Shown here in pieces: positions 54,501-63,079 of a stretch of 64,000 bases of DNA. Position 1 is the stretch's first letter, and every line of letters starts with the position of its first letter. The stretch is from Ditylenchus dipsaci. Its lineage: Eukaryota > Nematoda > Chromadorea > Rhabditida > Anguinidae. The notes under the pieces were generated by a model. It searched no databases and had not been told where the DNA came from. It saw only the letters and a list, made by a program, of their open reading frames with translations. The DNA is taken from positions 248,001 through 312,000 of the forward strand of contig SADC01000107.1 in assembly GCA_004194705.1 (NCBI GenBank). Reading direction: 5' to 3'. Both the position numbers and the translations under genes were made by a program.

Positions 54501-57429
54501 CCGCCCAAAGCCAAACGCAAAGCCAAAGCCAAAAGTGCGGCCAAAGCCAAAGCCAAAACCAAAGCCAAAAACTAAAGCCAAATTTTGGCCGCCAAAATTT
54601 GGCTCGCCAAATAAAAAGCCAAAGCCAAGGCCAAAAACACAAAGCCAAATTTTGCTGGCCAAATTTTGGCTTTTCGTTTTTGGCTTTGGTTTTGGCTTTG
54701 GCTTTGGCTTGGCCGGCACTTTTGGCTTTGGCTTTGCGTTTGGCTTTGGCTTTTCCAAACACTGATTGTAATGCACATTCCCGACCAACCGACCACTCCC
54801 GACCACTGGAGGGACATATTTAGACCACATCACTATACAGCGTTAAAATTAAATGCTAGTAGGTTATGCTTGTCTGTTCATCTCAAAAAATATCAAATTT
54901 AACTTACAAGACTGTTCATGAACTACATTGTAAAGCGAGCCGGACGGCATGTATTGACTGATAATTATCAACTGTGGGGTTGGTTGACGGCTGCCAGCAC
55001 TGGATTAATATGGGCACTAGCAAATATCCTAAAACCCATCTTCACATAAAGTTACTAATGTTTTGGTAAATTACCTCAATGCCGGGAATTCAGACTGGAA
55101 GTCCCTGGAGATGCGAGGTGTGACTTCAGGTAAGTTTAGTACCCTGGCCACAATGTCATTTCCCTGCCATTTGCCTCTGTAGAGAGTGCCAGAATGCGAC
55201 TGGGCTATGGGTTTGGTGAGTGCGAGAGACTGGATGTCAACTCCTGTGTATCTTGACCAGGTGGCATCTCTGGTGCGCAGAGTCTTGGTATTCCTCCAGT
55301 TCTCATCCTTGTATTTGACTTTCTGCTCTGGATTTTGTCCGTTTCAGCAGCAATTTCTGAAAAGTTAAGGATTGTATCAAACCCTCAAAGAAAAGTTTCT
55401 TTCCCGCAAAATCATAATATGCCACCTTATAAAAACACAATTTTCCGAGCTATAAACTAAAGTGGCAATAAAATTTATTTCAAGCCTAACGAGACTCATA
55501 TAATAAAAAAAATATGACAGCGACAAAACTTGGCTTGTTAGTCCACAATGCCTTCGTGTTGTCCGCTACGAGATGTGATTCTTTTTACGAAAATATTATG
55601 ATGTGCTGCAATAAGTTGGGACGGAATTCCGATTTCCGTTTTCAGTTTCTCGCACTTTTTTGGCACTTTCTTTCTTTTGGTCATCAAATTTTTCTGCTTC
55701 CGTTCCGACTTTAGTCCCGCCTTTTTTGGCTCCCGTACCACCTCCATGTTGCAGATTTATACATCAATACGTTTATTGAGAAACAACAAATTACCAAAAG
55801 AGTTCGGCGAACTTGTGGTTGACAGACATCTAGTGGAGTGAGATCTCTTTATTACATAGTGTGGCGATTGCTCCTGATCGAATCAGATCCTGCAAATACA
55901 ACAGCTATTTTATGCTGATTTGTAATAACAAAAGCTGCCAAAATTCTACCTCAGCAATTTGCTCATAGCCCCAAAAACAGGCATAGTGAAGGGGAGTCAT
56001 ACCGTGTTCATTGGGCACATTTACTTCAGCTTTCTTGGACAGCAATTTCTAAAATAAAAATTAAATTGGTATTTTTGGATCGAGGTTCCGGTTGTTCGCA
56101 TCCAAAATAATATTTTAAGAGTAATTCTGGCTTGGATATTGATTGACGAAATTTTTTCGATTCGCGAGTAATAAACTAATTTGTAACCCACCAAATAGTT
56201 TTTTTTTTCATCATTACACAAATTGTGCAAGCTGTGACCTGTCCTAGCTCGCTCACGAACACTACTTGTCCAATGACGCGGCAAAAGTCACAGTTACATT
56301 CACAGTGTGTGTCTAATGGCGCGGCGAAAAATCACAGTCGGAGTCATAAGCGTAGCCAGGTGGGGGATGCTGATTGGCTATAGGCCACTAGTCAGATTTT
56401 TCGAAAAAATTAATAATTAAAACACTATAAAACTCGAACGACTTGTAGGGAAAATGACCTCTTAGGGGCTTCTTACTGAGTAACACCACCAAATTCCACC
56501 GCTGGTATCACTAGCTAGGTACCCCCACATATCACCACCTAAGTACTCTAAGTAGTACCGACACCTGTACCGCCATATAGGTAAGTTTTAGCCATGTTTG
56601 AAGTGAATCAGACGATGTGATGAGTGGATCAGACCATGTTAGGAGGCGCATTATCTACGATACCATATGCTTAAAGTATAGCATCCAATAAAGAAAAGTG
56701 ACTGTGACTGAACGTAAATTCAAATCGATTTGAAGCGTCAGTCGCAGTCACACTTTTCCGCGCTATCGGACACACACTGTGACTGCGACTCTTTGATGTG
56801 TGTCCAACGACGGAAAAGTCGCAGTCTCAGTCTCACTTCTCGGCGTCATTTCACATAGTGTAATATTTTCCGTGCAGAGTTATAAAATACGTAAAATACT
56901 TACCACCACAATTTGTCTATGCCATGAGCTGCTGCTAAATTAATATCTTTTAAAAAATTGCGAACCAACTTTTGATCTTAGACAAACCTAGATGCAAGGG
57001 TGTATCATCACCCATGTTAGTGGTGTTCACTCTGGCGCCTCTGCCAGCAGCATGTCCACTATGGAAACATGCCCTCTTTGGATGCCCAGTGGAGTAGGGA
57101 GAACGCATCATCCCTGAAATAAATGACCATCAATATTAGCTTTTCTAACCCGGCACTTTTGTCGTAAGCTATAAAAAATCAGTTAAAATTTTGACCGTTT
57201 CTATGAACAGTTCGAATTTTGCTGGTTGTCGTGGTTTTAGATCCAGTAACGTTATTTGATAACGTTAAAAGTTGATCAAAATATCAAGAGAGTCAAAAAT
57301 GTTGTGCAAAATTGATGGATCATGAGCCTTTCCAAATTCTCTCACCCAACGTTCAGTCATGTCTGTATCGTCTAACCAGACTCTGACTTGAAAGTGTTGC
57401 CTCCTGACCCATCCAAACACATCCTCCAT
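48597..57429 (-). CDS. ILK: Integrin-linked kinase (PAT-4-like), 11 exons, copy B
   Basis: Same adhesion scaffold pseudokinase as at 7,560-16,103. Exons: 57,429-57,346, 57,113-56,988, 56,934-56,904, 56,048-55,950, 55,889-55,795, 55,356-55,075, 55,028-54,908, 52,038-51,820, 51,768-51,638, 50,918-50,828, 48,648-48,597. All GT-AG junctions match copy A. Frames are clean where A is broken: most of exon 6 ([17 protein letters not shown]), the exon 7/8 join (HEQSSVVIDQ) and exon 10 (NEDPG). They are broken where A is clean: exon 1 lacks five bases, exon 3 one and exon 5 two. Each copy thus repairs the other, as expected of two error-containing readings of one functional gene. Its introns hold the B-only insertions. 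Polyadenylation signal AATAAA at 48,594-48,589. Confidence 0.9.
49106..49925. mobile_element. Foldback element in the last ILK intron (copy B)
   Basis: Equivalent of 8,072-8,885, with the same CGATCGTTT tips and long imperfect arms. Confidence 0.75.
50246..50508. mobile_element. TAGGGTTGGCGAGGG palindromic MITE, copy B only
   Basis: 263 bp, starting TAGGGTTGGCGAGGGTAGTG and ending in the complement CCAACCCTA; arms of about 110 bp are nearly perfect. Flanks GCTATTAT and GTTATTAT match the empty site in copy A near 9,200 and fit an 8-bp hAT duplication. Confidence 0.85.
51117..51516. mobile_element. GCACCGG-word hAT MITE, copy B only (TSD KTCGTAAA)
   Basis: The element starts CAGTGCTGTAAATTTGG and ends ATTTACAGCACTG, with TTCGTAAA before and GTCGTAAA after. 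Copy A has the single uninterrupted site GTCGTAAAG near 9,811. Almost the whole 400 bp is GGCACCGGGCACCG words. Frames across it (Pro/Gly/Ala/Arg-rich) are not genes. Same family as 16,492-16,873. Confidence 0.9.
52918..53300 (+). pseudogene. Captured CNBP-like CCHC zinc-knuckle gene fragment
   Basis: Family role: small nucleic-acid-binding proteins made of CCHC knuckles (CNBP/Gis2 type). Exon 1 starts [20 protein letters not shown], one full knuckle, then YGGGR, an in-frame TGA, and QDGG at the donor (53,017/53,018). A 51-base intron ends TTTTCAG. Exon 2 (from 53,069) has [17 protein letters not shown], in which the zinc-binding histidine is asparagine. A glycine-rich linker and a third knuckle interrupted by a stop (CYNCQ, stop, [10 protein letters not shown]) follow. 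The retained intron shows DNA-level capture. Stops and the lost histidine show decay. Frames that stay open across this piece are in the wrong register. Confidence 0.85.
53775..54305 (-). pseudogene. Second captured gene fragment, two exons, unidentified
   Basis: Minus-strand exon a (about 54,305-53,980, donor GTTATC after CCAG) contains [15 protein letters not shown] and, after frameshifts, [15 protein letters not shown] and [11 protein letters not shown]. Exon b (from 53,937 after CACTAG) reads [20 protein letters not shown] then [20 protein letters not shown]. The text looks like a real globular domain, with aromatic and glycine patterns reminiscent of nematode proteins I cannot name. It faces the zinc-knuckle piece on the opposite strand, so it probably came from a different locus. 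Confidence 0.6.
55538..55747 (-). CDS. Small open frame in ILK intron 5, copy B, unknown
   Basis: Equivalent of 14,169-14,333, 69 codons, starting [20 protein letters not shown]. It shares only the first eleven residues in frame with copy A. Lysine-rich, no recognised domain, probably non-coding. Confidence 0.2.
   Translation of the reverse strand: MEVVREPKKAGLKSERKQKNLMTKRKKVPKKCEKLKTEIGIPSQLIAAHHNIFVKRITSRSGQHEGIVD
56220..56880. repeat. GTGACTGCGACT word region, copy B
   Basis: Equivalent of 15,090-15,530, with the same CACAGTC/CAATGACGCGG clusters. The middle (about 56,470-56,690) is different: it contains ACCACC, GGTACC and GTACCG-like runs and sequence absent from copy A. Confidence 0.45.
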
Positions 57430-58644
57430 AATAATGGGCACATTGGCTTTGTGAGCATGATAGTGACTGGCTATGGACATCCTGCTGTTACTATACTCCT
57501 GGTTATTATGAATATTCACTCTCCAGTGGAATTAAAGAAAATAATTACGAGACTGAGCATATTCCTGAAATATTAATATTAGCAGTATTCAATATTTGTA
57601 GATGATAGTTATTGCGCTAGAATGTATATAATAAAAACACAAAGCCAATGAAATTCAACTAATTATTGACCATGAGTTTTGAAAAATCATTTGGTTGCAT
57701 GAGGCGCTGCTCATATAGCAGTAGTAAAATGTTCTTGATCTGTGCAAAATGTAAATCTGATAGGTGCATTAAAATCAAAAATTTGAGACACTCGCAAGTT
57801 AACTAGGTCGCACAAAAATCACTGCATGAACAAATATGTGACCACATTCAGTATTTTAATTATATAAAATTAATGAAAAATGTTAAAAATTCTACGCTAT
57901 CTAACACACGCATTCTAGACAAGTTTCTGCAAGTCCCAGCACCGGCTAAAATTGTCACACCTGATTGGGGAAGTTTTTTAATATTTCCAGTCATGTGCTG
58001 TATCAATTTTTCAAGCTCGACATCTGTACCGAGTTAGGATAGAAATTTCTAGCATTTAAACCTCATAAGCAGCAGCGGCGGGCCATGTCAATTTACAAGA
58101 AAATTTTACAATATAGTTTGAGGCCGATCCGCTGGTTTAAATTTTATTTTTTTGCTACACGATTAAAATGTCTAGCTAACACATTTCTAAATACATAACT
58201 ATCAAATAGTAAACATAGAACAAATGTCGGGGTAGCAGTGTCAAAAGCTCTTGAAAACAACAAGAGCTAAGCAAAAGAGTGTTCTAATAACTAGCACAAC
58301 ACTGTTTATGTTTGTTTTGACAGGTCAGAGACCAATGAACTTATCGAGGAGAACTGTTGCTTTTGGCTACTTCTAGAAGAAGCACAGAATATAAAGTTGA
58401 CTATGTCTTTGTTTGATTAGTAAGCAGACAAATCAATTTCTGCTGCTTATTTTGCACTTTCAATGGAAACTAGGACACCATTTTTAGACTAATTTAGCCC
58501 TATCTTTGAATAGGTATGATTTTTTAACATGACCTTATTACTTAGGATAGAAAAACTTAGGCCAGAAGAGATTCAAAACTCGTTTCCCGAACTACAAAAA
58601 AAGTAAAAAACTGGGCTCAAATTGTTTTACCCGTTAAATTATTC

Positions 58645-58999
58645 TTTTATCCTGTCAAATCGTAAAAATGTTTTTTTATCTCTAAAGTTTTCCAATTTTT
58701 TTAAACATTTTCACATCGAAATGTAGCCCGGATCTCGGCTTTCTAACAAGCTATTGACTGAATTTCTGAGATTTCAAAAATTTGGAGAAAAAAGTCTTTG
58801 TATGGACCGAATTTTTCAAAAAATTAGGTCAAAAAAATGACTTTTTCTCTGATTTTTTATATCTCAGTGAAATAGTTAATAGCTGGTTGGAAAGCTGAGA
58901 TCCCGAGCTACATGCAGGTACATAAAATTAAATGAATTAAGAGAAACTTTAAGAAATACTCAAAAGAAACAAATTTTTACGATTTGTCGGGTAAAAGAT
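58645..58999. mobile_element. Foldback, copy B only
   Basis: The left tip TTTTATCCTGTCAAATCGTA and right tip ATTTGTCGGGTAAAAGA are near-complements; the inner arms (AGCCCGGATCTCGGCTTTCT / GAAAGCTGAGATCCCGAGCT) continue the pairing. Copy A lacks it between 17,750 and 17,790. Confidence 0.75.
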
Positions 59000-59057
59000 A
59001 ATTTGACGCGGACAGTGCTTACAGCCAAAAAACTGTTTAGAAAATTTCAAACGTCTA

Positions 59058-59267
59058 CAGTTGACTCTCTATTTAACGACACCCCCGAAAGTTTGTTCCC
59101 GTCTAGAGCGCGACACTTTTGAACCTTTAGTGTTTTTTAGTTCTAAATCGATGTTTGATGCGAAAAATCGTTAAGATTCCAACTTTACAAAAATTGTCTC
59201 AAAAAGTGTCTCATCCTAGGCGAAAATGAGCCTTGGGGGGGGGGGTGTTGTTAAATCGAGAGTCGAC
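59058..59267. mobile_element. Pogo-like MITE CAGTTGACTCTCTATTTAAC, copy B
   Basis: The left tip CAGTTGACTCTCTATTTAAC follows TA; the right tip GTTAAATCGAGAGTCGACT stands before TTA. It carries a G homopolymer. In copy A only the last dozen bases (AGAGTCGACTTTA) remain, so A lost most of it, or sequence here was rearranged. Confidence 0.75.
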
Positions 59268-59325
59268 TTTACCAACTCATTGAAGTTCGGTATAACAGCA
59301 TCTATTTTTGAGACAAAAAGATATG

Positions 59326-59705
59326 GTTGACGGCGTCGCGGTGCGGTCTTGTTTTGGAAGCTGTGTTAACCAATTTTTTGATTATTTTTTAGATTCTTTC
59401 AACCGTTCTGTTCAGCATGAAAAAAGGCCCGGTCTTTAGAATAATGACGACCACTCCATGAATTGTTTCAGTGATTAAAATGCGTTGGCGCAACCAAAAA
59501 AAAGATTTTTCGACCACTCCAAAAAATCTTTTTTGGTTGCGCCAACGCATTTTAATCACTGAAACAATTTATGGAGTGGTCGTCTTATCTAAGACGCGCC
59601 TCTTTTTTCATGCTGAAGAAACGTAAAACAGAATCTAAAAAAACTAATCAAAAAATTAGTTACACAGCCTTCCAAAACAAAGACCGCACCGCGACCGCCG
59701 TCAAC
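59326..59705. mobile_element. Foldback palindrome GTTGACGGCG, copy B
   Basis: Equivalent of 17,843-18,233. Confidence 0.8.
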
Positions 59706-60735
59706 CCTACAAAAAGATGTGTTTGAGTTACTTTGTGTCCTTTTCGAATTCGCGCCTTTTTTAATTTTAATTTTTTGGCTGTTTGATGCATGTTTTTTAA
59801 ATTTTTTTATTTAGGCTTCGTATCAGGGTAGGCCAGCGCACGTTAGGATGGGCTCATGGTTTCAAAAGTGTGTCTCAAACTGCAAAAAATAAAAATTAGA
59901 AAAAGTTACAAAGTAACTCAAACGCACTGTGACTTCCACTTACAAAAGACCGGTGAATCGAATATTTTTTCGCTTTTTTTCACTATACTAATCAAAAACA
60001 ACTAGCCATAAAATTCAAAATTTGAAGTAAAAAATGTTTGGACTTGAGCGGGAACGAACTTGAGTGTGATTTTATTAAGTTTCCAAAAATTATACCATTA
60101 CCAAACAAAAAATCAATGAATATCAACAATTCAAGAAACCTATTTTGAGGCAATTTAGTTTAGCAAATCAGGCCAATAAATGCAGCAGGTGAGTTTGAGA
60201 AAGGAATGCGTGGGAAGCACCCCAAAGCACTGGTTAGACACACAAACCCAAGTGGCCAATGGATTGTTGATTGGAGCAGTTGAGCTCAATCTGACTATAG
60301 CGCTGGATTAGAACAACAACAGCAATTGTAGCTGGTCTGCTTTGTTCTTCAATCAACAACGCTAGAGAACAAATTTGCTGCTGGTGTTTGCTAGCAAGAA
60401 GACAGCTAGCTAGGGGCTGTCTTTAGATCAATATTTCTAATGCTATGGCTTGCTTGCCTGAGTGTTATAGATGAGTAAGACAGCACAACGAATGCTGGCT
60501 CTTATTGAAAAGTGGTGTAAAAATAGTAATACAGAATGGCCATGAAAACTGTAGCTACTTACTTAACGAACATAACTGCGTACTTAACTTACGAAGATGG
60601 GGGGGGGGTGGGGTGGCAAAGATCATATCGATCTAGATCGAAATCAGATAGATATGTTAGACCTTTTTCGAGTCATCACAGTTCATCTTTATTTCGAAAA
60701 TAGTGAAATTCTCTGTAGAAAAATTGACTAAACTA

Positions 60736-60892
60736 CCGTATTTCCTCTAATTAGCCCCCCCCCCCGCCTCTAATTCAGCCCCCCTCTTTTTTTGACTAGA
60801 ACTTCAGTGTTAGGGCCATTTTTGATTTACAATTTCAAGATTTTTGGCCGTCCAAAAATTTAGCCCCGGGGGCTAAATTACAAGAAATACGG
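60736..60892. mobile_element. CCGTATTTCCTCTAATT MITE (copy B)
   Basis: Equivalent of 19,283-19,434, TA-flanked. Confidence 0.8.
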
Positions 60893-61179
60893 TATACCGT
60901 AAAACGTGGTCACCATAATTTTAATCGAATGTATACAGGGTATTAACACCAGGCCACAGCGTGTCAAAAACAAGCAAACTCGTGGTTTTCATGTCAACAC
61001 AAAAGTGTTTATCATTTAATTTGTTACTGTTTTTACATATTTTGACTATTTGTTCAATTATGTAAACTTTTTTTGACTTTGATTATTGTGAGTCTTTTAT
61101 CAGTTTTTATACCATTGGATAGCTTAGATTTTGCGCAATCACAAAAAAAATCACGTAGTTAAATTGGATATAGCAAAAG

Positions 61180-62129
61180 GACATGACCCTGAAATAACCC
61201 CCCCACAATAACCCGGGTTATTCAAGGGGGTTATTTGAGGGGGTTATTTGGGGTATGTTTTTCAGGGTATATTTTGTCTTGAAGGAAGTCATGTTATTTC
61301 GATATTTTGACCTGTTTCCCGTCCTTATCCACCTGGAGGCAGTATCAACCCAAGAAGGTATCTTCTTGGAGTAGCCGAAAATATTCGATTGTAGGAAACT
61401 AAAATCTAACCATTGGTATTTCACCAGAATCGGGAGCTGAACACGTTTGATAACACCGAAACAGCAAATTTATTATCAAAACCTCAATACCAACGTACTT
61501 TTCTTTTTGAACACGAATTTAGTTAATTTAGCTAATATATATTGAATAATTTTTCTTGAACCATTCTCGGCCCAAATATCCCAGGTACCCTGGAAAGTAC
61601 TCATCCTTGGGTACCTAATTCTCCTCCATGTAATTACTCCGCTGAAGCTATCATGCAGACTGAGAGTAAAATTTTTACTTTTTCGGGTTCCAAAACCTGT
61701 TTTTTGACTAATTTGGACATGCTGAAGATGGTTTAACAGTGGCTAAATGCCGTTTTGTATAGCATTTCTTGAGTTTTGGTAAAATCGATTATTTTCCAAT
61801 ACTAAAAAACCATACAAAACCTTACTTATTATTATCAAAAGATCTTCAGCATGTCCAAATTAGTCTAGAAAACAGGTTTTAGAAGATGAAAACAGTAAAA
61901 AGTTTTTTCGCTCCAAGTGACGACCACTTGGTTTTGTTGGCGCATGGATTACCTAGTATAACTGAACTTGGATCATAGAAACATTTTAAATTTAAAAATC
62001 TCATTTCAAGACGAATATTACTACCGGTACCACTACACTGCATGAATTCCCCAACCTGTGTACGACCTGGCTACAACCGAACCAAGTGGTGGTCCACTTG
62101 GATCAGAAAAAAATTAGACGCTACTGGCT
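61180..62129. other. Spacer right of copy B with a palindrome at 61,665-61,905
   Basis: Just past the end of the repeat are GGGGTTATTTGAGGGGGTTA-type words (61,190-61,260). At 61,665-61,905 a palindrome pairs GTTTTTTGACTAATTTGGAC with GTCCAAATTAGTCTAGAAAA. The frame at 61,218-61,424 is not convincing. No gene recognised. Confidence 0.5.
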
Positions 62130-62940
62130 TATACCCCCCCCCCCTAAAAATCGGACCTACTGTCATATACCCCCCCCCAAAACGACTTTTTGGGAGTGTC
62201 TAAAAACCATTTTTATGCAATAATTTTTCATAAAGGACCAGAAAAGCAGTTGAAAAGGATTATGGGCTGTATTGGGATGGGAAGGAATAATACAGGGGCC
62301 ACTTTTTTTTAGCTGCTTTACCATGTTTTTCAACTGGAGCCGTGGCAAAAATAGACTCTATATGCATTTTATGATCAAGTGTACTTCTCGGAATTATGTC
62401 TAAGGTAAGTGAGTGCGCGCATCTCTAACTCTCAAGCCCCTGCGCCCGAAGGGTCTTGGGGCTTGGAGTTGAGATGCGCACCCCCACTACCTTAGACATG
62501 ATTCGAGAAGTACACTTGATAAAAATGCATATAGAGTCTATTTTTGCCACGGCTCAGTTGAAAAACTATGTTCAACATCTTTATTTTGTGACCGAAAAGG
62601 ATATCCCCCCTCTTCAGGCCTGGGGCTACAAGCCAGAGGCTCAGCCGGTTCTTTATGGTTATCGGAATACCTAGGTGACTATCACCTTGTTATCGGACTA
62701 CCTACCCACATGTGTCACAAGGTAGTCCCGATAACCATAAAAAACCCAAAATTTACACGACACCATCGAGATCCAGCCGGCTGCTCGATCCGATCATTTC
62801 GAGTCCTATACTTTTAAGTGCACCACAAGTGGCTGGGTTTGAAAGTGACTTCAACGCTAAGAGAATTAATACTCTTTGGTACTTATAGGCACTATAGAAG
62901 TGGCCCCTGTTTTGTCCCTTCCCCCCCAATCAGTGTTTTC
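62130..62940. mobile_element. Foldback family member 1 with internal hairpin
   Basis: It begins in ATACCCCCCCCC runs and carries TAATTTTTCATAAAGGACCAG and GATTATGGGCTGTATTGGGA. At 62,322-62,570 is an inner hairpin of about 115-bp arms (CATGTTTTTCAACTGGAGCC ... GTTGAAAAACTATG) whose tip is CTGCGCCCGAAGGGTC. A second palindrome (ATGGTTATCGGAATACC / GATAACCATAA) lies at 62,655-62,740. The right arm is incomplete. Frames inside are not genes. Confidence 0.7.
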
Positions 62941-62941
62941 A

Positions 62942-63005
62942 TAATTCACACTGACAGTGACACTGACATTGACACTGACATGTCAGTTTAGCAAACTGAC
63001 ATTTT
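62942..63005. repeat. CACTGACA word array
   Basis: Tandem-like GACACTGACATTGACACTGA words ending in TGTCAGTTTAGCAAACTGACA, preceded by CAGTGTTTTCAT. It resembles the word arrays of the hAT-type tips but is very short, and no duplication is visible. Confidence 0.45.
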
Positions 63006-63079
63006 TTAACAGTGGTCGACATGAAAGAACTTGTCTTTCCAAAATTCTGTGAAGTGCGTTAGAAAGCTGACGAAATGAC

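Larger units (their letters stand above)
52492..54764. mobile_element. Pack-type hAT element with captured gene pieces, copy B only (TSD ATTGTAAT)
   Basis: It starts CAGTGTTTGGAAAAGCC and ends GGCTTTTCCAAACACTG, between perfect 8-bp duplications ATTGTAAT (52,484-52,491 and 54,765-54,772). Both ends, about 270 bp each, are arrays of GCCAAAGCCAAA words and complements. The interior carries no transposase. It holds a CCHC zinc-knuckle gene piece (plus strand) and part of a second gene (minus strand), both with introns. Copy A has hAT element 2 at this same target. It lies in ILK intron 7. Confidence 0.93.
41304..61179. repeat. Copy B of the ~20 kb directly repeated segment
   Basis: Second copy of 1-19,726. 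Copy-B-only insertions are at 50,246-50,508, 51,117-51,516, 52,492-54,764 and 58,645-59,267; a B-only stretch of unknown nature lies around 56,470-56,690. Between about 57,000 and 58,500 copy B lacks many single bases present in A, also inside coding exons, as expected of a poorly polished long-read consensus. Whether the repeat extends left of 41,304 cannot be judged, because copy A begins at the window edge. Confidence 0.95.

Noticed and set aside
54118..54833. Frames of 108-214 codons rich in Lys/Pro/Phe/Trp/Leu at the right end of the Pack-type element
   Set aside because: Mostly translations of the GCCAAA word array; only the part from about 54,305 downward looks like captured coding sequence.
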